A stretch of 43,458 nucleotides of DNA. Origin: Candidatus Zhuqueibacterota bacterium (GTDB lineage: Bacteria; Zhuqueibacterota; Zhuqueibacteria; Thermofontimicrobiales; Sulfurfontimicrobiaceae). A model generated the notes under the pieces. It was not told the DNA's origin and did not search any database. It saw only the letters and a list, made by a program, of their open reading frames with translations. Each line of letters opens with the position of its first letter. Position 1 is the stretch's first letter. Position numbers and translations under genes: made by a program. Of the stretch, positions 27,910-38,500 are shown piece by piece. The stretch spans positions 1-43,458 of the forward strand of contig JAFGMA010000241.1 in assembly GCA_016927835.1 (NCBI GenBank), read 5' to 3'.

Positions 27910-28443
27910 ATGATGGATCAGATTTCTTCGAAAGCCAAAGCGATTGATCGCGCGTGTATTGCTATTGACCAGATCGCGGAATATTTCACCAGAAGCTATA
28001 CACAAATGGTTGAAAAAACAGGGATCACGCATTCGCAGTTTATTTTACTGCGTCTGATTGAGCAGTCCGGGGCAATTTCACTGAAAGAACTGGCTTCACT
28101 GACGCCAAAGCATGTGGCAACAGTAGGACAAATCGTAGATCGAATGGTGAAAGCCGGGTGGATTTTTCGATTACAGGATTCACGGGATCGCCGACGCATA
28201 GTCCTCAGGAGCACGCAGAAGGGTAGGGAAGTGTTAAAGAATGCTCCGCCCGAGCCTGCAGAGCAACTTGCAAAAGTAATGGAGCGCCTGGCAGAAGAAG
28301 AGGCTGATGCCATCGCGAATATGCTGGACAAACTCAAGGAGCTTTTGAATATTGAGCCTGTGATCGATGTCGACGAGCACGAAAGCGCACCCGTTCATCC
28401 CGCGTCCGAAAATAGCTCCCAACCTGAAGCCGATGAAATGTAA
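27910..28443 (+). CDS. MarR-family transcriptional regulator
   Basis: About 177 residues from ATG 27910 (AAGG upstream; a GTG at 27853 gives 196 residues). The winged helix is clear: HSQFILLRLIEQSGAISLKELASLT (recognition helix VATVGQIVDRMVKAGWI), and the wing with the signature DSRDRRRIVL. It binds DNA as a dimer and usually responds to small aromatic ligands or stress. The C-terminal tail (about 30 residues) is acidic and of low complexity. It stands just upstream of proS, but the promoter at 28531 indicates separate transcription. Targets are unknown. Confidence 0.88.
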   Translation: MMDQISSKAKAIDRACIAIDQIAEYFTRSYTQMVEKTGITHSQFILLRLIEQSGAISLKELASLTPKHVATVGQIVDRMVKAGWIFRLQDSRDRRRIVLRSTQKGREVLKNAPPEPAEQLAKVMERLAEEEADAIANMLDKLKELLNIEPVIDVDEHESAPVHPASENSSQPEADEM

Positions 28444-28530
28444 ATTGCTGCTAACTGAATCAGCCGACCACACTTTCTGAGGGTGTTGGATTTTGAATGG
28501 CGCGGTTGCATCTCCCCCACCAGAAAGCAC

Positions 28531-28559
28531 TTGACATTAACCAACCGAATGATTATATT
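28531..28559 (+). promoter_or_regulatory. Sigma-70 promoter for proS
   Basis: TTGACA (28531-28536), 17 bp, TATATT (28554-28559). It lies about 80 nt before the proS ATG. Near-consensus and the best promoter of the window. Confidence 0.75.
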
Positions 28560-28637
28560 TTGAGCTTTCAAATTGAAACCAATCATTGAACCGCAAGTCG
28601 ATTTCCAAATAATAATGATGAAAGGAACACCAGCGCA

Positions 28638-30119
28638 ATGGCAAAAGGAATAACCCGTCGAAGTGAAGATTATGCCAGATGGTACACAGACGTTGTCGCA
28701 GCAGCCGATTTAGCCGATTACTCACCGGTGAAGGGGTGCATGGTCATTAAGCCGCATGGATATGCATTATGGGAACAAATCAAAGCTGTTCTTGATCGCA
28801 TGTTCAAGGAAACCGGTCATGTAAACGCATATTTTCCCTTGTTCATTCCCAAATCATTCCTGTGCCGTGAGGCTGAGCACGTCGCCGGTTTTGCCAAAGA
28901 ATGCGCTGTGGTCACACATTCGCGCCTGAAAGCCAACGATGATCCCAATAGCTCCGAAAAGGTAATCGTCGACGAAGCATCGAAGCTGGAAGAGGAATTA
29001 GTTGTGCGTCCGACGTCGGAAACGATTATCTGGTCGATGTATAAAAAGTGGATTCAATCCTACCGCGATTTGCCGATATTGATCAATCAATGGGCAAATG
29101 TCGTTCGTTGGGAGATGCGTACCCGATTATTTTTGCGCACCACTGAATTCTTATGGCAGGAAGGGCACACGGCGCACGCAACACCCGATGACGCTGAATC
29201 GGAAGTGCTGAAAATGCTCGGGGTATACCAGACTTTTGCCGAAGAATTCATGGCGATCCCGGTCTATGCCGGCATCAAGACAGAAAGCGAAAAATTTGCT
29301 GGCGCGGAACGCACCTATTGCATCGAAGCGATGATGCAGGACAAAAAAGCACTACAAGCCGGGACGTCGCATAATCTGGGTCAAAATTTTGCGCGGGCGT
29401 TCGACGTAACCTACCAATCCGAGGCAGGGAAACAGGAATATGTTTGGGCTACAAGCTGGGGCGTGTCCACTCGGCTTGTTGGGGCGCTCGTCATGGCGCA
29501 CAGCGATGATACCGGTCTGGTGTTGCCGCCCAAACTGGCACCGATTCAGGTTGTTGTGGTTCCGATTTGGAAAAATGATGAAGAGCATGCAAAAGTGATG
29601 GAGACCGTAACCGGATTAGTGCAATCCTGGGATAAGGATATCAGGTTTAAAATCGATGATCGAGATTATTATCGCCCGGGATGGAAATTTAATGAATGGG
29701 AGAAGAAAGGCGTCTGTATTCGGATTGAAATTGGTCCGCGAGATGTTGAAAATGGTGAAGTCGTGCTGGCTTGCCGCGATGATGGGAGTAAATCAAAAAT
29801 TCAGAATAATCAATTGAACGACCGGCTGCGAAACGAGCTAAATGACATGCAGAGCCGGCTGTTTGAAAGAGCCAGGAAATTCAGGGATGAGCATACTTTT
29901 GAAGTGGATAGCTACGAGGATTTCAAGCGGCGAATCGAAGCGCCGGAAGGTTTTTTCAATATTCACTGGTGCGGTGATTCTAAATGCGAGGCAAAAATAC
30001 AGGAAGAGACAAAAGCAACCATTCGCTGTATCCCTTTGAATAAAAAGCATGAATCCGGTGAATGTATCATTTGTAAACAACCATCCTCTGCGCGAGTCAT
30101 AACCGGGAAAGCCTATTAA
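28638..30119 (+). CDS. proS: Prolyl-tRNA synthetase, archaeal/eukaryotic type
   Basis: 493 residues. Class II synthetase that charges tRNA-Pro. The N-terminus reads [32 protein letters not shown]. Motif 2 is seen at [20 protein letters not shown] and motif 3 at [17 protein letters not shown]. The anticodon-binding domain follows ([14 protein letters not shown]...). The C-terminal zinc-binding-like domain has cysteines in CGDSKCEAK and CIICKQ, and the protein ends in Tyr (GKAY), a hallmark of the ProS type 3 form as opposed to the long bacterial ProRS with an editing insertion. The call is firm. It has its own promoter at 28531. Confidence 0.97.
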   Translation: MAKGITRRSEDYARWYTDVVAAADLADYSPVKGCMVIKPHGYALWEQIKAVLDRMFKETGHVNAYFPLFIPKSFLCREAEHVAGFAKECAVVTHSRLKANDDPNSSEKVIVDEASKLEEELVVRPTSETIIWSMYKKWIQSYRDLPILINQWANVVRWEMRTRLFLRTTEFLWQEGHTAHATPDDAESEVLKMLGVYQTFAEEFMAIPVYAGIKTESEKFAGAERTYCIEAMMQDKKALQAGTSHNLGQNFARAFDVTYQSEAGKQEYVWATSWGVSTRLVGALVMAHSDDTGLVLPPKLAPIQVVVVPIWKNDEEHAKVMETVTGLVQSWDKDIRFKIDDRDYYRPGWKFNEWEKKGVCIRIEIGPRDVENGEVVLACRDDGSKSKIQNNQLNDRLRNELNDMQSRLFERARKFRDEHTFEVDSYEDFKRRIEAPEGFFNIHWCGDSKCEAKIQEETKATIRCIPLNKKHESGECIICKQPSSARVITGKAY

Positions 30120-30673
30120 CTCATCGTTTACGTTTTCGTTCTAAAATTCAGGATTTTCCTGGCACACGAGTTACATTTCAAATTTGTTATTGCATCTGTA
30201 ATTACGCATGCGGAATCGATGACTGGTTGTACCAATTATTGTGTCGCAGCAGGCAGAAACGAACCGATACTGCAAATTTATTGATTCGCAAATCCTTCTA
30301 TCAGCGCGCCAACCGCCTTGCGAAATCAAGCAGCGAGAATAATGGCATTTAACTTGCAACAATTTTTATGCTTACGATATAAATGCCGGAATTTAATAAT
30401 ATCATCAAGCCAAAATCATTTTAAGAAGATTAAAGCTCTATAAATAGCCAGGCTAATGTACGGGCTCTCTTATTTCGATTGTATGTTAGCTTCGGGCTAC
30501 GCAGTATGAAAGAGCGAAACTGAATATAAATTGAAGATACTACATATTATTGCTGGCAAACGATTCCGAGCTAAAAAATTCAATCTCAGGCTATAATCGA
30601 TACGCGCTGCATTTAAGCTCTAAAACTTAAAACTATCAGCGACTGGGATTTGATTGTAAACGAGACAAATCAC

Positions 30674-30702
30674 TTGACTTTCTGTGTGTTGTTTCGTATA
30701 TT
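30674..30702 (+). promoter_or_regulatory. Sigma-70 promoter for the TPR gene
   Basis: TTGACT (30674-30679), 17 bp, TATATT (30697-30702), about 85 nt before the ATG at 30794. The remainder of the 674-bp gap after proS (30120-30670) shows no recognisable feature. Confidence 0.7.
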
Positions 30703-30793
30703 AAACCTTATAATTACCTGTAAGTTAGTGATATCTCTTGCTGGTTAACGGGTAATATCGAAACCGGATCACCATGTTGATGAATAGCGTTTT

Positions 30794-32191
30794 ATGGCGG
30801 AGAAAAAACTAAGAAAAGTCGTCACAGCCAAAATTGGCATCAAACCGTTCAATGATCAAATTATAGAAATCGATAGTCTGCCGGAAAGCGAGCGCGATGA
30901 AAATCTGGTTGCGGCAGTTAAGAACAAATTTGGCGTTGAAACGGGTGATATCGTTGTGACCATGAACCAAAAAAATGTTATCATTAAATGGTATCCGCCA
31001 AAAACTGCCAGACAAGCTGAGCAATTTCACAACCAGGCGATTGCCTACGCCAAGAAAAAAGATTTTGAAAAAGCAATCGAAAGCTGGATGAATGCAATCA
31101 GTATCAATTCACAAGATCCGGACTATCATTATTTCCTTGGCGTAGCAAATTTCGAGTTGAAAAATTATGATGAAGCCTCGCGTTATCTTCAGCAAACCCT
31201 CAAGCTCTGTCCGCTATATCATCGAGCCAGCTTGATGTTGGGACTTATCCTGTATAAGAAACGCAAGTTCGATGTTGCGAAAAAATTCATTCAACGGAGT
31301 CTGCTATTCAATCCCAATAATGGCTATACCTACCTTGCCCTGGGGAATATATACAGTATCCTGAGGAATTACAAAAAAGGCATAGCCATGTATGAGCATA
31401 CAATCAAGCTCATGCCCGAAGATCCGCGCCCTTACATGGGGCTGGCGAAGATTTATTCGCTCGAAGGCAACATCCAAAAAGCCAACGAATACTTCCGTCG
31501 GGTTATCGCACTCGACGGAAACGGAAAGGGAGCGTTGGCAAAGTATGCCAGACGCGCGGTTGTCACTGAAATGCCCGCGGAAAAAGAAGCGGTTTCATCG
31601 ATCATAGTCGATTCCGATAAAAATCTGGAGGAGCTTTATTCGGTTGGCTATGCACACTATATCGCTGGCGATCATATCAGAGCGGAAGCATTCTATAAAA
31701 AATATCTTTCCATGAAAGCAGATGACGATTTTGTCTGGTTCGCACTGGGAGAAACCCAAATGCGGTCCGGAAAGTGTGATCAGGCGGTGGCATCTTTTAA
31801 AAAAGCAATTGATATTGATGCTAAGGGATTATATTACAAAGAACTGGCGATTGCGTTCGATTTGATTGAAAGCCCGGCTGATGTTCGCGCAGCAATCGAA
31901 AAAGCACTCAATCTCGGTAAAAAAGACCATATCATCTATGCACTTGGGGGCAAGAATCTTCTCGCAGAAGGAAAGCAAACAGAAGCTATTGAGATGCTTG
32001 ACGAAGCTGTTAAGCTCAATAAAAATAATTTTCTGGCGCGGTATTATCTTGCGGTTGCGCTATCACGAAATGGTGAGATTGAAAGAGCTATCGAACAACT
32101 CGAAGAAATAAAGGCGACCAAAGTGAATACGCCCTTGAAAGAAAAAGCTGACGTCCTGCTCGATAAATTGCTGGGCAGCGGGATTGACTGA
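30794..32191 (+). CDS. Large TPR protein, cytosolic
   Basis: 465 residues without signal peptide or membrane helix. The first 70 residues are an unrecognised domain (KIGIKPFNDQ...VKNKFGVETGDIVVTMN). From about 75 to the end run two blocks of tetratricopeptide repeats of the A..Y...LGN-type, for example DPDYHYFLGVANFELKNYDEA and NGYTYLALGNIYSILRNYKKG, then, after a linker near 250-275, a second block (FVWFALGETQMRSGKCDQA ... NNFLARYYLAVALSRNGEI). It is a scaffold for protein-protein contacts; the partner is unknown. No good ribosome site is seen before the ATG. Convergent with the secreted gene at 32244. Confidence 0.85.
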   Translation: MAEKKLRKVVTAKIGIKPFNDQIIEIDSLPESERDENLVAAVKNKFGVETGDIVVTMNQKNVIIKWYPPKTARQAEQFHNQAIAYAKKKDFEKAIESWMNAISINSQDPDYHYFLGVANFELKNYDEASRYLQQTLKLCPLYHRASLMLGLILYKKRKFDVAKKFIQRSLLFNPNNGYTYLALGNIYSILRNYKKGIAMYEHTIKLMPEDPRPYMGLAKIYSLEGNIQKANEYFRRVIALDGNGKGALAKYARRAVVTEMPAEKEAVSSIIVDSDKNLEELYSVGYAHYIAGDHIRAEAFYKKYLSMKADDDFVWFALGETQMRSGKCDQAVASFKKAIDIDAKGLYYKELAIAFDLIESPADVRAAIEKALNLGKKDHIIYALGGKNLLAEGKQTEAIEMLDEAVKLNKNNFLARYYLAVALSRNGEIERAIEQLEEIKATKVNTPLKEKADVLLDKLLGSGID

Positions 32192-32243
32192 ACAAGAAAA
32201 GCCTACCCTTCACCAGATCCCTCATTGCATCATACAATTCAAA

Positions 32244-32690
32244 TCAATCCTTGAATAATTGTTCACTTTTTAAATCGGGTACACGGATTTTATGTACACA
32301 AGGCAAATCCGATGGCGTTTTGGAATTCGAATTCGGGATACGAATACTTGACAATTCCCCGAGATTCAAGGTTGCTGAAAGCGAATCTGACTGAACTTCA
32401 GGATGCGGTTGTTTCTCATCATCGCTGAATAATTGTGCCAGGTGTTTCAATTCAATCGACTCATTTGTAATCTTGTAGAGTGCATTCTGAGGCGTGCCCT
32501 GTGAGGTCGCTTTCAAGCTTTCGAGTGCACGTACATACGCCGGTTTGAATCCGGGATAGGTTATTGATTCGGCGGACTGAGAAAATGCCTGTTGAATTTC
32601 AGCAACATGAAATAATATAAGACAGCATACGAATAATGACGTTTTCATTGCCAGGCGGTTAATCATTCTGGCAACTATCCTGTTAAACAT
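32244..32690 (-). CDS. Small secreted protein of unknown function
   Basis: 148 residues from the ATG at 32690, which has GGAG 6 nt upstream; a longer reading to 32750 lacks this. The N-terminus is basic (MFNRIVARMINRLAMK), followed by a hydrophobic stretch TSLFVCCLILFHVAEI and a probable cleavage near AFSQS. The mature part is polar with no recognised domain (YPGFKPAYVRALESLKATSQG... LCD-like Ser-rich centre). It follows the small membrane protein at 32747-32914 with a 56-bp gap and is probably co-transcribed. Confidence 0.6.
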   Translation of the reverse strand: MFNRIVARMINRLAMKTSLFVCCLILFHVAEIQQAFSQSAESITYPGFKPAYVRALESLKATSQGTPQNALYKITNESIELKHLAQLFSDDEKQPHPEVQSDSLSATLNLGELSSIRIPNSNSKTPSDLPCVHKIRVPDLKSEQLFKD

Positions 32691-32746
32691 ACGAATCTCC
32701 TTTCTACTAACGTAATTTTCACAATCATCGTAATATCCATTCGGAC

Positions 32747-32914
32747 TCATTCATCTTCACAATCGGTCCAGTAAATGGGTTCGCAATCACATATATGAAT
32801 CTGAGATTGCTTTTTCTGTTTATCCTGTCGCATCATTTTTATGATTGGTTTAATCGCAAAAGCCAATGCCAGTGCGACTAAAATGACTGGGATATACAAA
32901 AACTGGTAATCCAT
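32747..32914 (-). CDS. Small single-pass membrane protein
   Basis: 55 residues from the ATG at 32914, with GGGG 8 nt upstream. One membrane helix (about 6-24, LYIPVILVALALAFAIKP), a basic linker (MMRQDKQKKQSQ) and a Cys-containing acidic tail with CDC and a further C followed by EDE. An earlier in-frame start at 32980 would overlap the predicted -10 box at 32981-32986. A real gene is favoured by the promoter and the ordered layout, but no family is recognised. Cysteines in the cytoplasmic or periplasmic tail may bind metal or form disulfides. Confidence 0.5.
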   Translation of the reverse strand: MDYQFLYIPVILVALALAFAIKPIIKMMRQDKQKKQSQIHICDCEPIYWTDCEDE

Positions 32915-32980
32915 GATCAATGCCCCGGGAACTGTTTGCTCTTTGTTTTGACTGCTCAAAAGGCAAACGCGATGCCACAT

Positions 32981-33008
32981 ATTATACAGCAGAATTGACA
33001 GGCTCCAA
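32981..33008 (-). promoter_or_regulatory. Promoter for the two small envelope genes
   Basis: On the minus strand TTGGAG (33008-33003), 16 bp, perfect TATAAT (32986-32981). Transcription would start near 32975, in agreement with the start codon at 32914. Confidence 0.5.
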
Positions 33009-33105
33009 CTATAAGTAAATCAAATGGCTATATCGGATTTATCATGATGTGTATAATCGGAAAAAAAGCTGGGTGGATATGTAAAAAATACAGATATTAA
33101 AAGGG

Positions 33106-33127
33106 TTATATAGTAAAAGCTATATAA
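33106..33127. repeat. Perfect 8-bp AT-rich inverted repeat
   Basis: TTATATAG (33106-33113), a 6-nt loop, CTATATAA (33120-33127). It lies between the sigma-54 activator stop at 33301 and the small envelope genes. It may be an operator or transcript-end structure; no T run follows. Confidence 0.35.
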
Positions 33128-33300
33128 TTAATTGATTTTAAACTAGATTGTACCAGTTCGATGGGAAGGGATGAAATGATGTAAAATTTACAGCTTTTGC
33201 CTTGTGTTTATTCCAAAGTATGATTATGGTTACAAATCTGTGAATTTTTTGGGGAGATATTGCAAATCCGGGAATCGCCTGGGATGATTCCACGCTGCGC

Positions 33301-34662
33301 TCAGCTTGACAGTCGATAATGATTCAGTTTATTATGCAACGTTTTCAAGCTGATGCCGAGAACTTTTGCAGCGCGGGTTTTATTTTGATTGACAAATTCG
33401 AGCGTGCGCAAAATATATTCCTTTTCGCACATCTCCATCGTTGTACCCAGTTGAAAGTTAATATAGCCCGTCTTCTGGTTTGTATTCACGATACGCGGCG
33501 GGAGGTCCGCCACATCGAGTTGGTCGCTTCTGGATAAAATCACAGCCCGTTCAATCACGTTTTTCAACTCTCTGACATTGCCGGGCCATGCGTAAGAATT
33601 TAGTATTTCCATGCATTTGGGAGCTATTCCCTTGATTTGTTTGTTGTTTTTTTCATTAAAAACATTCAAAAATTCAGTTGCCAGCAAAGGGATATCGCCC
33701 AGTCGTTCATGAAGCGGCGGCAGTTCGATTTCGACCACGCACAGGCGGTAATACAGGTCTTCACGCAGCGTTTTTTCACTGAGCGCCTGGCTCAGATTGC
33801 GGTTCGTGGCTGCGATGATTCGGACATCCACCGAAATTTCCTTTTTGCCCCCCAATCGGCGAAACCTGCGTTCTTCGAGCACCCTTAAAATTTTTGCTTG
33901 AGTCTCGAGCGACATTTCACCGAGTTCATCCAAAAACAGGGTTCCGTTATGCGCTAATTCGAAGCAGCCGGGCTTTTCTTTCAGCGCCCCGGTAAACGCA
34001 CCAGCTTCATGCCCGAAAAGCTCATTCTCAAGAATTTCCCTGGGAAATGCTGCGCAATTAATCGCGATGAATGGTCCTGTGGAACGGCTGCTTTTTTTGT
34101 GAATTGCCCGCGCAACGAGTTCTTTGCCCGTGCCGCTTTCGCCGGTGATAATGACGTTCGCCGTGCTGTCTGCAACAGCGTCGATCATTCTATAGATTTC
34201 CAGCATCTGCGTGCTTTGCCCGATGAGCTCTTCGTAGCGCGTCAGGTTTCTGACGAGTTGCTCCAATTTGCGATTGGACATCACGAGCCGGTGATGTTCC
34301 AGCACCTTCGGTATGATGCTGCGCAACCGTGCAGGCTCGATAGGTTTGGTTAAATAATCGTAAGCACCGGCTTTCATCGCTTCAACCGCGCTGTTGATCG
34401 TGCCCTTGCCGGTGATGATGATGACCTCTGCGAAAATATTACGCGATTTCATTTCATTCAGCAATTGCAAGCCATCCAGCCCGGGCATCACCAGATCCGC
34501 AAGCACCAGATCGATTTGTTTGCTTTCAAGTTTTTTTATCGCTTGCAGCCCATTGCTTGCAGAATAGATCTGATAGCCCTCATTTTCAAGTATTGCGGTC
34601 AAACCCTCGATGATATAGGCTTCATCATCGACAATTAAAATTTTTTCCTTGCTTTTCGCCAT
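33301..34662 (-). CDS. NtrC-family sigma-54-dependent response regulator
   Basis: 453 residues from ATG 34662; a TTG at 34674 is possible. Receiver domain (about 5-115) with phospho-acceptor Asp in LVLADLVMP (position 56). The AAA+ domain has Walker A GESGTGKE, the sigma-54 contact motif GAFTGA, Walker B GTLFLDELGEM, and the sensor regions. The C-terminus is a Fis-type helix-turn-helix (KTRAAKVLGISLKTLHNKL). It activates promoters used by RNA polymerase with sigma-54. It is the downstream gene of the sensorless kinase (15-bp gap or overlap), a clear two-component pair. No sigma-54 promoter was found by eye in the window. Confidence 0.95.
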   Translation of the reverse strand: MAKSKEKILIVDDEAYIIEGLTAILENEGYQIYSASNGLQAIKKLESKQIDLVLADLVMPGLDGLQLLNEMKSRNIFAEVIIITGKGTINSAVEAMKAGAYDYLTKPIEPARLRSIIPKVLEHHRLVMSNRKLEQLVRNLTRYEELIGQSTQMLEIYRMIDAVADSTANVIITGESGTGKELVARAIHKKSSRSTGPFIAINCAAFPREILENELFGHEAGAFTGALKEKPGCFELAHNGTLFLDELGEMSLETQAKILRVLEERRFRRLGGKKEISVDVRIIAATNRNLSQALSEKTLREDLYYRLCVVEIELPPLHERLGDIPLLATEFLNVFNEKNNKQIKGIAPKCMEILNSYAWPGNVRELKNVIERAVILSRSDQLDVADLPPRIVNTNQKTGYINFQLGTTMEMCEKEYILRTLEFVNQNKTRAAKVLGISLKTLHNKLNHYRLSS

Positions 34663-34677
34663 TGGCTGATTCAAATC

Positions 34678-35343
34678 CTATTTTTCGAAAGTGATAATGA
34701 ACGTTGTACCGCTGCCACTCCTGGATTGCACCCTCAATTTGCCGCCATTTCCTTCGATGTATTTTTTTGCCAACGGGATGCCCATCCCGACATGTCCCTG
34801 TTTGGTTGTGTAATAGTACTGCACGATATTTACGACTTCATCTTTTGTCAAACCCTCTCCGTCGTCCTGAATTTCAATTTGAAGCGTTGATCCTTTTTCC
34901 ATTGCAAGTATATTCACCTGCGCTTTTGCGATTTCAACTGCATTTAAGATTAGATACACCAATGCGTTGCTGAGTTCTTGCGAATTGACATTCAGCGGGC
35001 GGTTTTTTTTTTCGACCTGAAAGGACAACTCGATTTTGCGCTCCTGTGCTGCCGGTATAACGAATTGCTTTATTGCCGCAAACACGCGGATTAAATCGGT
35101 TCGCTGCCTTTTTTGACCGCAAGGCTGCAAATAGTCGATCGCAGATTGAATGATCATTTCAAGGCGCTGCTGTTCGCGCTGAGTGATATCGATGTGTTTC
35201 AGCAGAGAATTCTTATCTTTTGACACCGCGTTTTCGATTTTTAGCCGCAATGCTTCCAGATTTAGACCGATTGAATGCAGCGGATTTTTTATTTTGTGCG
35301 CTACGCGTTCGATGAGGCGTAATAATTCTTTTTCAGATTGCAT
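34678..35343 (-). CDS. Sensorless soluble histidine kinase
   Basis: 221 residues, with no sensor domain or membrane helix. The dimerisation domain starts at once: LIERVAHKIKNPLHSIGLNLEAL with phospho-acceptor H16. The HATPase domain has ALVYLILNAVEIAK, IEIQDDGEGLT and a GHVGMGIPLAKKYIEGNGG. It is likely the dedicated kinase of the NtrC-type regulator directly downstream. With no input module of its own, it probably responds to a partner protein; the big hybrid kinase upstream, 167 bp away, is a candidate. Confidence 0.9.
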   Translation of the reverse strand: MQSEKELLRLIERVAHKIKNPLHSIGLNLEALRLKIENAVSKDKNSLLKHIDITQREQQRLEMIIQSAIDYLQPCGQKRQRTDLIRVFAAIKQFVIPAAQERKIELSFQVEKKNRPLNVNSQELSNALVYLILNAVEIAKAQVNILAMEKGSTLQIEIQDDGEGLTKDEVVNIVQYYYTTKQGHVGMGIPLAKKYIEGNGGKLRVQSRSGSGTTFIITFEK

Positions 35344-35510
35344 GAGAATCCTGTGGCTTGAAAATTATGAGTGAAAATTTTTGAATTCGTATTTGCTGCT
35401 TTCTAAAGTTAATCGACAGCTTTTCGCTTGTCACGATAGCATGGCTTCACTTCTAAAATGCCCTGATTTCGAAAGAAACGAAATCTAGCCGCGTGCACGC
35501 ATGGCACAGG

Positions 35511-38500
35511 CTAAACCCATTTTTGAATTTTCCGGGCTATCTGCTCCAGGCTGAAAGGCTTCGAAATATAGTCATCGCATCCTGCCTGGAGCGCCTTGAA
35601 TTGGTCTTCGTGCATCGCTTTGGCAGTCATCGCAATAATCGGGATTTTGGCTGAATCTTTCCTCGACTTGAGGATTTTGGTCGCCTGATAGCCATCCAAT
35701 CCGGGCATCATAATATCCATCAATATTAGCGAGGGCTTCAATTCAACCGCTTTTTCCACGCCTTCGCGGCCATTGCTGGCGAATGAGATTCGGTAGCCAC
35801 GCTCGCGCAAAAAGTAGCTCATCGCGTACTGGTTATCTTCGTTGTCATCCACCAGCAGAATATGTTTTTGTGCTGATGCCGAGTTTACCGACTTTCGAGA
35901 TGGCGCCGGAACTGAGCCGGTTTTTTTCGCCGATACATCAGCTTTATTCATTTTTGAGCGCGCAGCACCTGCTGATCCGTCCATCGAGATCTCCGTTTTT
36001 CGCGAGATAGTACCGGGTGATTTTTTTTCTGAAATTGCCCCGAATTCATCAAGAGCAAAATGAATTTTTACAGTGTCATCAGATTCAGTTTGAGCCATTT
36101 GCTGTTCGCCAACAGCTTTCATCGGTAACTGCAATTTAACAATTGTGCCCTTATTAGGCTGGCTATCGATCTCAATCTTTCCTTCCAACAAGTCAACGAT
36201 TTTCCTTGTAATCGATAGCCCCAATCCCGTGCCCTTTGCGTTGGTCAAAGCGACATTATCCAATTGTTGGTAATCGTTGAAGAGTGCGTGCATATTTTCC
36301 TTGGAGATTCCAACGCCTGTGTCGCGTATGATCAAGGACAAACTGGTGCTGCTCTTTTCCGGTTTTGCAGAAATGGTGATTTTGCCGCGTTCGGTGAATT
36401 TTACCGCGTTGCTCAGAAGATTAGTTAATATCTGGGATATTTTATCCGAATCGCTCAGGATATATTTCGGCAGACGCTTGCTGATTGATACCGCCAGCTT
36501 TAGTCCTTTGTTTTCGCATAAAGGGCGAATCATCTCGGTCGTTGCGTGCAGCAAATCGACAATCGAAAAACAATGGTAGTTGAGCTGCATCTTCCCGGCT
36601 TCAAATTTAGATAAATCCAGCAGATTATTGATCAGGTTCAGCAAATTTTTCCCGTTTCTCTCGATGATCGAAATTTGCTTCACTTGATCCGGATTCAGTT
36701 TTCCCGGAATTTCCTTGAGAAGAATTCGAGTGAGCGAAAGAATTGAATTGAGAGGTGTCCGCAGCTCGTGTGACATATCCGCCAGCAATTTGCTTTTCAA
36801 TTCGCTAATGCGCTCCATTTCCCCGGCTTTGCCGCGCACCTGTTTGAATAGCCGGGCATTCTCGATGACGACGGCAGCTTTATTGGCAAAAATTTCGAGT
36901 AGCTGAACTTTGTCAATGTTGGGTTTTAATCCGTCGGCTGGCGATTGAACCGCGATGAAACCCAGCATTTTATTTTTGATTTTAATTGGAACCAGCAGCG
37001 TATCATCCGGATGCCACTGGTTTTCATTCCTTTTGATAAAAGACAATTTGCCTCGTAATCTCCCGGAAAGACTGAATTTGTGGATAGCATGGCTGACAAA
37101 ATAGGAATTGCTGATTTTGTATTCATCATTCATCAGTGTCAGCACTTCCTTGAATGACATTTTGTTCTCCGCAGAAATTTCCTGGAATCGCTTTCCGCTG
37201 ATCCCGACAGAGGCAACCACGCGGGAGTCCTTCGCCTCGAAGTTGCGCACGGAGATGATCACGATTTCCCAACCCAGGGCTTTAATGGCTTCGCTGATAT
37301 TGCCGAGGATAATCTTCAGATCGAGGTTCAAAACGATATCTTCGCCAATCTCGATAATTTTCGCCATCTGCCTGACTTTCAAATCCAATTCCTTAGTGCG
37401 TTGCGCTACCAGGGATTCCAGGTTTTTGGTATGTTCCTGAATACGCTGCTGAAGTTGTTTTTTTTCGATAATGTCGCGACCGACATACATTGTGCCCACT
37501 GGCTTTCGATTGACATCGAACAGGTAGCGCACGTTCCAACTCAATTGGAGTTGCTGCCCATCTTTTGACTGCAAAGGACACTCATAATCACGCAATTCAA
37601 AATTGACCGAATCGCCATAATTTTTTTTGAGTTGCTTGACATCGGTGAAAAATTCCGGCAGTTTCTGACCGGTCAATTCCTCTGCCTGATAGCCCAGCAT
37701 TTTCTGACCGTATTCATTTATGAATGTGCACCTGCCTTTGTCATCCATCACCAGCAGAATATCCAGCATGCCGCTGATGAGGGATTCATAATAATTCGTC
37801 GTTTGCTCGTATTCATCATTCTTTTTTTTCAGCGCCTCGGTTCGCTGCCGGATAATTTTTTCCAGGTTTTCCGAACGGACCACCAATCCTTTTTCAATTT
37901 CTTTCCAACGGCTCATTTCAATGACCACGTGACGGCTGCCGATGAAGTGCCTTTTTTTATCCAAAATCGGTGTACCCGACATGAGAACCTGTATGTGAGG
38001 GGCTTTATTGGAGCTGAATTCGATTTCTATTTGACTGGCAACGCCTTCGCGCCATTTTTCCTGCTCCAGTTGGAACTTGTCCAGATTGGCTTTATCGAAT
38101 AAATTTGTATAGGAGAGCTGCTGCACAGCCTTGATGGGGAGTTTAAACATTTTTGAAAGTGACTGGTTGCAATAGATAATCGTACCGGTTGCGTCAAGCA
38201 CGAAAATACCGGCTGAGATTTCATTCAGCAGATTGTGCAGGTCCTGAAATCTGTTTTCGGTTTCATGCAGTTCCTTTTCAAGTGAAACGCGGATTTGAGT
38301 TTCGGTTTCGATAAATCTAGAATGCTCATTGAAAATCATGAAGTAAAAACTCAGCAATCCCAAGGAATGCAGTCCGATTGAAATATCGGAAAACAGGTAC
38401 AACTCATTATAATTGAAAATGGTGTACAAAATCGAAAATAAAAAGCATCCGGCAGCAGAAATGTACCAAAAATCGCTGAGATACTTTGTTCTCAAATACC

